From Aspergillus flavus (Eukaryota; Ascomycota; Eurotiomycetes; Eurotiales; Aspergillaceae), in assembly GCF_009017415.1 (NCBI RefSeq), contig NC_092409.1:2170001-2234000 (forward strand): DNA of 64,000 bases, read 5' to 3'. The position numbers were made by a program, and so were the translations under genes. The notes under the pieces were generated by a model that was not told the origin of the DNA, did not search any database, and saw only the letters and a list, made by a program, of their open reading frames with translations. Positions 58,220 through 64,000 of this stretch are shown piece by piece (position 1 is the stretch's first letter; every line of letters begins with the position of its first letter).

Positions 58220-59224
58220 TTCCTTGCGCGGTAGAATAGCAGTGTTTTATGCGAGTCAGGCGCAATCAGTTTGTCGGAAGGGCTTCCAAAAATGAATGTG
58301 TTTGATCAGCTTCATAAAGTCAAATGACGATGAGGTTCCTGCGATCCGGATGACTAACTTAGGGGCTCTCGTACTCTCATTCGATGATCCGAGACGGAAG
58401 GCATTAGTAGCGAATTCAACTCCGCTGAGTCCCGTCATTGGTCTCGACTTCCCCGAGTCGGAAAACTGGGACTTTCCCGACTCCGGAGAAGACTAGTCAA
58501 CTCCGTAGTACGGAGTATGTACTGGCATTACTGAAAAATAAACAAAAAAAATAAAAAAATAAAAATAAAAACTGGAATCAAATTCGGTATTGCGTCATAT
58601 CACGACCAACCATAACCTACATTATGACTCGCTGAAAAGTACTCGATTTAAGGACACAAAAATTATATGTAAAGTAGGAACGATGGAAGTAAGATGTAGT
58701 AGGTGGTATTAAAAAGGCTCTAGGCCTTCTCTACTACCTTTATAGGCGGGTGTTCTTGTTATTCAACTATCATCTACGTACTCCGTATTCAGCTAAGTAA
58801 CCACATTTACTGGCATCGTTTGATAAAAGCAACGTGGCCTTTTAATAACTTCGGCTTAGAAAGTTAAGATAAAGACTCGCTACTCAAGGCCATGAAAAAT
58901 GATTTAGCCTGTCATAGACATCTCTACAGGAATGGAAGCCGTCTAGTCATGATGCTTGTTTAATTCAGTGAAAGATATAGGAGGATTCTACTGAATTGAT
59001 CAGAGCTGGACATTTAGGAGGAAAGTGCGTGTTTCAAAGCGATTTAACGCACATCATGGTCTTGGAAAGATTAAACTATATATATTTCCACAATTAGGCA
59101 CTTCGCTGTAAGGCATACCTGACATTCTCACACCATAAACGGAGTCGGCGTGTAACGGCGTAACAAGTATTGATCCTGTTTTGAGCCAGTAAATTGGAAG
59201 ATATAACCTTAATTAATCACAGGG
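58220..59224. other. 1-kb intergenic region with TACGGAGTA motifs
   Basis: Between the coiled-coil gene start and the PMM 3' end. It carries an inverted pair (58500-58516), an exact copy at 58779-58787 and an A-rich AAAAATAAAAA-type tract near 58535-58572. No gene is seen. Confidence 0.45.
58500..58516. repeat. Inverted repeat of the TACGGAGT motif, 1-bp spacer
   Basis: ACTCCGTA, one G, then TACGGAGT: two perfect 8-bp arms. One of two hairpin-like arrangements of the dispersed motif in this window (the other is at 60708-60727). Confidence 0.75.
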
Positions 59225-60292
59225 TTATAGCTGGAATATTTCTTTCAGCTGCTTCATGGTATCGTCAGGGTCCTTGACCGCATGCCCAATTGTCCTAGAA
59301 TCGGTATAGATCTCGTAATCATTACCTCCGGGGAAAGACTTGTCCCCGAAGAAATGAATAGTCTTGTATTTAATGCCCGAGATATCTTTTTCGGCTTCAA
59401 TATGGCGCAGGCAGTAGGTCTTGTCCCAGCCGGCTGGGAAAACGTCGAACGAGATCTGGCCACCAATTGAGTAACTACAAAGACTATCGTTAACATTGAA
59501 TGCTGGATGGCATGAGCCCGAAATAATTACATCTATGACTTACCTAAGATTGTAGTCAGGAAATTCCGTCTTGAGGGCTTCTACGAAGCTCTTTCTAATG
59601 TTATGCTGTTTGTCATAGCTGTTACCTTTATAAGCCAACCATAGTAATTCAGAGCAGGAGTGAGCTCCGGTACGTACGCTTCGAATTCAATCCTCTCATC
59701 CACACTTGCATTGCGGCCAACAGGGCTGACATTAATCATTCCGTTGCGGAACTCGACGAAAGTACCACGCTTCTTTGGCAGCTGCAAATCCGCGATGTAC
59801 TTAAGGCAGAAATTAGCCAATTTTTGGTATTTCTCTTCCCCAATCCACGCGATAAAGCTGTTGCTGGCGAGGAACCTGCCCAATCGAATTGCAGTCAATC
59901 CATTTTCGGCAAAGCAAAAATCAAAAAGTGAGGAAACTTTTGTCGAGGATGTGCCTAGTTGCTCTTGCTGCTTGGCAAGATCAGAGCCACCAACCTGTGC
60001 ACTGTGAGGCTGCGGGCTGCTTTCCGAGAATAACGGGGACTAACGGTTCCAATGGCACACTTATGGCGCAATTGAGAGAGGAGCTGGAGCATTTCGGGAG
60101 AGATAGTCTGCGGTGTCCAAGGACCGGTTAGTAAAGCTTCAACCCAAAATCCTTATAATGAGACATATCATCGGCTTTACAACCTACCCTTCTCGCAGGG
60201 GTCAATGTACCGTCGACATCGAAAAGACAGATCGTGTCCTTTACAGGACGGTCCTCCAGAGCTGGATACACACCTGCGGCTTCCGCTGCCAT
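59225..60292 (-). CDS. SEC53: Phosphomannomutase (Sec53/PMM)
   Basis: HAD-superfamily enzyme converting mannose-6-phosphate to mannose-1-phosphate for GDP-mannose, N-glycans, GPI anchors and cell-wall mannans; cytosolic. Five exons: 60188-60292, 60045-60107, 59678-59994, 59544-59618, 59225-59474, giving 269 aa. The HAD motif I is [14 protein letters not shown] with nucleophile Asp25. Splicing restores [20 protein letters not shown] and [20 protein letters not shown], then [13 protein letters not shown]. The cap domain has [19 protein letters not shown] and, over intron 3, [20 protein letters not shown]. Motifs [20 protein letters not shown] and [20 protein letters not shown] complete the fold. 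The gene is intron-dense (five exons in 1.07 kb). The start at 60292 is the only ATG. Open sequence upstream lacks one. Confidence 0.96.
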
Positions 60293-60707
60293 GACGCTGT
60301 GCTGAGGAGGTGGGAAGGTACAGAAGGTTGAGATACGTAGAAAAGATGGCAATAGCTAGAGGGAACAAAAGTCAATCCGGCGTTTGCGGAAATTAAGAAA
60401 ACAGGCTCCTTATATATCCACGAAGAACGAGTCCTGACCGCATGCGGCGAGAGGAGGGATGTACCAGGTACTAACAATAATTTACCTGTTTTATAGGGAA
60501 ATCTAAACACTGTACCAGGCATTACAGCAACGAATGAAGGCGGTCAACTACTACCATGATACAAGTACTAATCTGAGTATTAGTATGTAGTCCTAGTTAT
60601 TGCGACTGCGGAGTAAGTACTACTACGTATGTAGATATCCTGGTCGGCGTGGGTCCATGCTTATCGATAACAACTTGAACCTGGGGAAAATATGCACCGA
60701 TAAGGAT

Positions 60708-60727
60708 TACTCCGTAAGTACGGAGTA
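60708..60727. repeat. Perfect 9-bp inverted repeat of the TACGGAGTA motif, 2-bp spacer
   Basis: TACTCCGTA, AG, TACGGAGTA: perfect 9-bp arms around two bases, able to form a short hairpin or bind a dimeric factor. It is the most complete of the motif arrangements in the window. Confidence 0.8.
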
Positions 60728-60913
60728 TATATGATAGTATAGCACCGTATCTGGTCATTCGATGTCGAACACCGAAAAGACAAACAACCTCTTGAGTATC
60801 AACTCTAGGGACCATCGATGTAATTAAAATTGTATAACTATCCCTGAGTTATACGTTGATTAAACGCTAGAGCCTCCGGCCTGGAATGCCTCCCCATCAG
60901 TCACACACTGTTG

Positions 60914-60950
60914 GAGAGAGAGAGAGAGAGAGAGAGAAATAATAATAATA
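60914..60950 (+). repeat. (GA)n and (AAT)n microsatellites
   Basis: About twelve GA repeats (60914-60937) followed directly by four AAT repeats (60938-60950), just downstream of the J-domain gene stop. Likely length-variable. Confidence 0.9.
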
Positions 60951-60991
60951 GTGCCTACTAACATAGATTAAAACAAGAGGCCACTATGCAG

Positions 60992-61830
60992 TTATCGTCC
61001 AACTGTGGACTGGAAAACTTTGGCTGCCAATTCGCTTAATAACCTGGCACGGTCACCTTGTGGAAGATCTAGGAAGACCTCGTAGACACTTTTGCCCTTC
61101 GCATCACGAACAGCGCCGAGCCGATTTCCTGCAACGGCACCAGCGAAAGCACCGGCAGCATTGGCGACAATGAATCCAAGTGCACCACCACTTATTCCAC
61201 CAACAATAGACCAGAAGCGAGATGTAGGCCTGGTCCGCCGACGGCCATCAGCGTCAGTATCATCACTAGCGAGGCCCTCTTCGCGTAGCATCTCCTCAAA
61301 CACCGAGCCAAACTGTTCAGAGGCACGTTGTTCACGGTCGCTCGTGCCAAACCCAAATGAAGACCATGAAAATCCCCCGGTGCCACCTAGGGGTACTTCA
61401 TCCTCGGTTTCTTCTTCCACTGGCCTTGTTGCGTCGTACTCTCTCCGACGTGACTCGTCTGACAGGGTATAATAGGCATCATTGATTTCCTGAAATTTGC
61501 GCGTTCGGGTAGGCCGCTCAGGAGAATCGGCAGGTACACGGTCAGGATGTGATTTCAAGGATTCTCTGGAAGGGTCAATCACACACAATGAGGAACGTTC
61601 AGGTATGAGCAGATGCTGATAATCACCTTTTATATGCATTGCGAATTTCTCTTTGGGTTGCGTTAGGAGACACGCCTAGAACCTTGTCTGTACCCTAGTC
61701 AAAACAAACACTATCGTTTGGTCGGGTGGAATCGAGAATAATATTTACAATAATCAGGTTGTTCTGCACACTAGAAGTATTAGTGCTCACACGCTCTAGA
61801 CGAAGCCTTGTTGGCAGACTTACTCGGCAT
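60992..61830 (-). CDS. J-domain (DnaJ-like) protein with glycine-rich membrane segment
   Basis: Hsp70 co-chaperone of the class with only a J domain. Four exons: 61824-61830 (7 nt), 61749-61763 (15 nt), 61627-61687, 60992-61565, giving 218 aa. Only this path restores a J domain from its start: MPKQPDYYKVLGVSPNATQR, EIRNAYKRESLKSHPDRVPA, then RTRKFQEINDAYYTLSDESR, with the HPD motif intact. Exon 1 ends at a perfect gtaagt donor. A disordered acidic segment follows. A Gly/Ala-rich hydrophobic stretch (SIVGGISGGALGFIVANAAG then AFAGAVAG, about 145-180) could span or insert in a membrane. It is followed by the end NRLGAVRDAKGKSVYEVFLD. No Gly/Phe-rich or zinc region is present. Location is unknown; mitochondrial or ER membrane association is possible. 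Confidence 0.85.
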
Positions 61831-62348
61831 ATTTACTAATATAACGATCTATGAATGGATATAGATTGCAGATTTGACGTGTAAGTTTAGATCGTGGCCT
61901 CCAAATATATTCGAAGTAAGATTATTACGCAGAGCGGGGATCATGAGCTAAAACTTGTACTTAACAACATAAATCCGCAAAGCAAATGAAGTGGCACGGG
62001 AAGGAAAATGACGTAGCCTACCGATGCCCCCGTTGATGCCTTAGGCAGAGAGTATATCTATGTTAAGTCGATAGCGCAAGTATTCAATCCTGGCAGTATC
62101 ACGGCTTCCAGAACTGAAAAGCGTTATTTATGGCTTCTACTATATTTTTAGCATGTTGGTTAGTTATCATTGTCTCTACGATATACACACTAATAAGCCT
62201 TATCGCTGGGCCACTTAAACTTAGAAATAAATGCGATATCGACCGGGTACGTACAACGTGGGTTTGGCCTGGACAGAGTTGGAGACAGAAATAAGGGAAG
62301 AAAAGTATGAGCAAAATACTTTTAAAGAAAAGAAGCACGCTTAAAAGC
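61831..62348. other. Intergenic region J-domain/GMC genes
   Basis: 518 bases between tandem minus-strand genes, AT-rich. It holds the J-domain gene promoter and the GMC oxidoreductase 3' UTR. No gene is seen. Confidence 0.4.
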
Positions 62349-64000
62349 TCAGGCTGCGTCGGAGAGGATAACATCGGCTGCCTTTTCGCTGACCATGTAG
62401 ACGGGCAGCGCGATATAGTATCCGGGTATCTTAGGGAAAACCGACGCGTCTACTACTCGGAGACCATCGACACCCAAAACCCTAAAGCGAGAATCTAACA
62501 CGCTATTCTTGTCAGTGTCAGGGCCGATAGGGTTGGTACAACAAGCGTGATGGCCCCATGCCTCTCTCTTGATGAACTCCTTCAACTCTGCTTCAGTAGT
62601 GACATTGGGCCCTGGCCATACCTCCTCAAAACTTCCATCTAGGGGCACCAAATTATCAAAAATCTTCCTCGAAAATTCCATAGCTTCGTACACGGCCTGT
62701 AGGTCTTTGTCGTCGGCATCGTTTTCTGTGATGCCGGTATCGAACGAGTTGAAGTTAATGATCGGGGTGTCTTTAGGATCTGTAGATCTGAGCTCCACCG
62801 TGCCTGCATTATTGCGACTGTGTGACTTCAAGGTAATCCAGGTCCAATGCTGAGCGTCTTTCAGGGCCTCATAAGAGTAGCCGGGGAAATATCCTTGGAA
62901 GTTGGCAGGGGCTCCGGATATGAGGAGATCCGGCTCTCCATCCGAAGTAGAGGACTTCCGGATGATGGCAATCGCAATGCCGTTAGTTGTATATGTTCCT
63001 TTGTCCAGGGAATTGTTTTGCCACTGTTCAAGACAAGGATCTGGCAGACTATCCATGAATGTGCACTTGGTGGTAAGGGTAAAATCCGTGGGCGTCTTCC
63101 CAACTAAGCCAGTCTCATAGCGATCTTGGAGGTTGGTGCCAACACCAGGAAGGTCAACAAGCACCGAGATGTTCCATCTGTTCAACTCATCCTTGGGTCC
63201 AATGCCACTAAGCTTCAGTAGCTGAGGGGTATTGAACGTGCCTGCAGACAAGACGACTTCGCGGGCCGCATTGACATACCCGGGAGTACCTACAGATGCA
63301 CTTTCTGACCGTGGATCCGCTCTGTACAAACTTCGACCCCTGATATAGTCCACCCCCGTTGCCCTAGGCTTGGTACCAGATGTCTCAAAGCGTACATTGG
63401 TCACAAGAGTGTTCAGCTGGATATCAAGATGGTATTTGCGCGAGCCATCGGCATTCACAGCATTGACCGTGTCCATCAAAAAATCACGGGGACCTGTGCG
63501 TCTATATTCAGGAATGTCTACAGCGAGAGGCACCTGGAACAGACCGACTTGCTGATCACGAGTCGCACCATCGTTGTTGAGGTCTCGGAGCAGAATATCA
63601 CTAAGGCCGGTCACGGTATCGACAATCTTGCCTAGTAGATTCTGACCAGCAGCTGTAGCTGCCGCAATGACCAGGGACAACAGCTTCTGATCCTCAAGAA
63701 CAAGCTTCAGCTGTGTTAGACTGGTAGTGAGCCAGCCATTAAAACCATGTCCAGCAATACTGTTCGGCAAATAGCGATTACGCTCCAGCCGTTTGAGATA
63801 TTCGCGCATCTTCTCGGCTGACCAAGAGTCATCACTCGTAGCAGACGCAATGCTATCCCAGTCACTGTCATAGGCAAGGATCGTGCTATCTAATTGTTAG
63901 AAAGGATGATAGATTTTATATCAATAGCTGGGGAACTTAAGAGTCTAACATCATGGCATTGTGTGCGGAGCAACCTCCCAAGGTGCCGGCTCGAGGATAC
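62349..64000 (-). CDS. GMC-family flavin oxidoreductase, 5' part beyond window
   Basis: FAD-dependent glucose-methanol-choline oxidoreductase (aryl-alcohol oxidase, choline dehydrogenase or similar). Partial: the N-terminus with the Rossmann GxGxxG lies past the right edge. Visible exons: 63950-64000 (partial) and 62349-63885, about 528 residues. The first reads YPRAGTLGGCSAHNAM, the conserved GMC motif near the flavin. Splicing uses an unusual acceptor (gatag) that gives AMITILAYDSDWDSIAS, because the nearer tag acceptor would put a stop in frame. Signature 2 is present as AREVVLSAGTFNTPQLLKLS followed by GIGPKDELNRWNI. The C-terminal catalytic region has REAWGHHACCTNPIGP (active-site His) and LRVVDASVFPKIPGYYIALP. 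The substrate cannot be told. Many relatives are secreted, but the signal sequence is not visible. Confidence 0.9.

Larger units (their letters stand above)
60293..60991. other. Intergenic region with hairpin motif and microsatellites
   Basis: About 700 bases between tandem minus-strand genes, holding the PMM promoter. It contains the TACTCCGTA/TACGGAGTA hairpin (60708-60727) and (GA)n/(AAT)n repeats (60914-60950). No gene is seen. Confidence 0.45.

Noticed and set aside
12000..64000. Secondary-metabolite or catabolic gene cluster (FAH enzyme, lipase, Zn2Cys6 factor, GMC oxidoreductase)
   Set aside because: These genes are scattered among housekeeping genes. There is no backbone enzyme (PKS, NRPS, terpene synthase) and no shared promoter motif that I can see.
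1..64000. Transposable elements
   Set aside because: No transposase, reverse transcriptase or integrase frame and no long terminal or inverted repeats were found by reading. Only short motifs and microsatellites are present.

Overview
The window looks like nuclear DNA of a filamentous ascomycete, most likely a Eurotiomycete of the Aspergillus/Penicillium type. The reasons are short introns (mostly 50-90 nt, GT...AG, CTAAC/CTGAC-like branch sites), single-copy housekeeping genes with fungal-type sequences, a fungal Zn2Cys6 regulator, a fungal-type PNGase A and a GMC oxidoreductase. The genus cannot be settled from sequence reading alone. I saw no rRNA, convincing tRNA, transposon, CRISPR array or viral gene. 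Exon structures were built by hand from splice motifs and family alignments recalled from knowledge. For every spliced gene with both ends inside the window, the summed exon lengths are a multiple of three.

Layout, left to right. 0.7-5.3 kb: IDH1 (mitochondrial NAD-isocitrate dehydrogenase), BUD23 (18S rRNA methyltransferase), SVP26 (ER/Golgi membrane protein). 6.1-13.8 kb: a BEM3-type PX-PH-RhoGAP and an MDM31/32 mitochondrial inner-membrane protein. 14.1-20.2 kb: PNO1 (KH ribosome biogenesis factor), proteasome beta-6 (PRE7), an HCNGP-type regulator, proteasome beta-7 (PRE4) and a fumarylacetoacetate-hydrolase family enzyme. 21.5-25.9 kb: a small heat-shock protein with heat-shock elements, and a long disordered protein with an N-myristoylation signal. 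28-33.1 kb: ATG10, the U2 snRNP B'' homologue, Arp2/3 subunit ARPC1/Arc40 and a class 3 lipase. 33.7-40.7 kb: a WW-PhoD-like protein and a Zn2Cys6 transcription factor. 42.5-53.3 kb: ECM29 and a large SNF2-RING ATPase (IRC20/SHPRH type). 53.9-64 kb: PNGase A, an FMP32-like mitochondrial coiled-coil protein, phosphomannomutase, a J-domain protein, and a GMC oxidoreductase running off the right edge.

Most genes are independent housekeeping units in alternating orientation, sharing short divergent promoters (3.9-4.4, 13.8-14.1, 16.1-16.5, 29.7-30.0 kb) or nearly touching at their 3' ends (ATG10/U2B'' are 78 bp apart). The only functional clustering is proteasomal: beta-6, beta-7 and ECM29 lie in one window. 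I do not see a biosynthetic cluster.

The most notable observations are: (1) a zinc-cluster coding region split by four introns, with two consecutive 10-nt micro-exons; (2) a J-domain gene that opens with 7-nt and 15-nt exons; (3) 13 exact copies of a 9-bp motif (TACGGAGTA or its complement), almost all non-coding and twice arranged as near-perfect hairpins; (4) a 25-base homopolymer G run inside a short intron.
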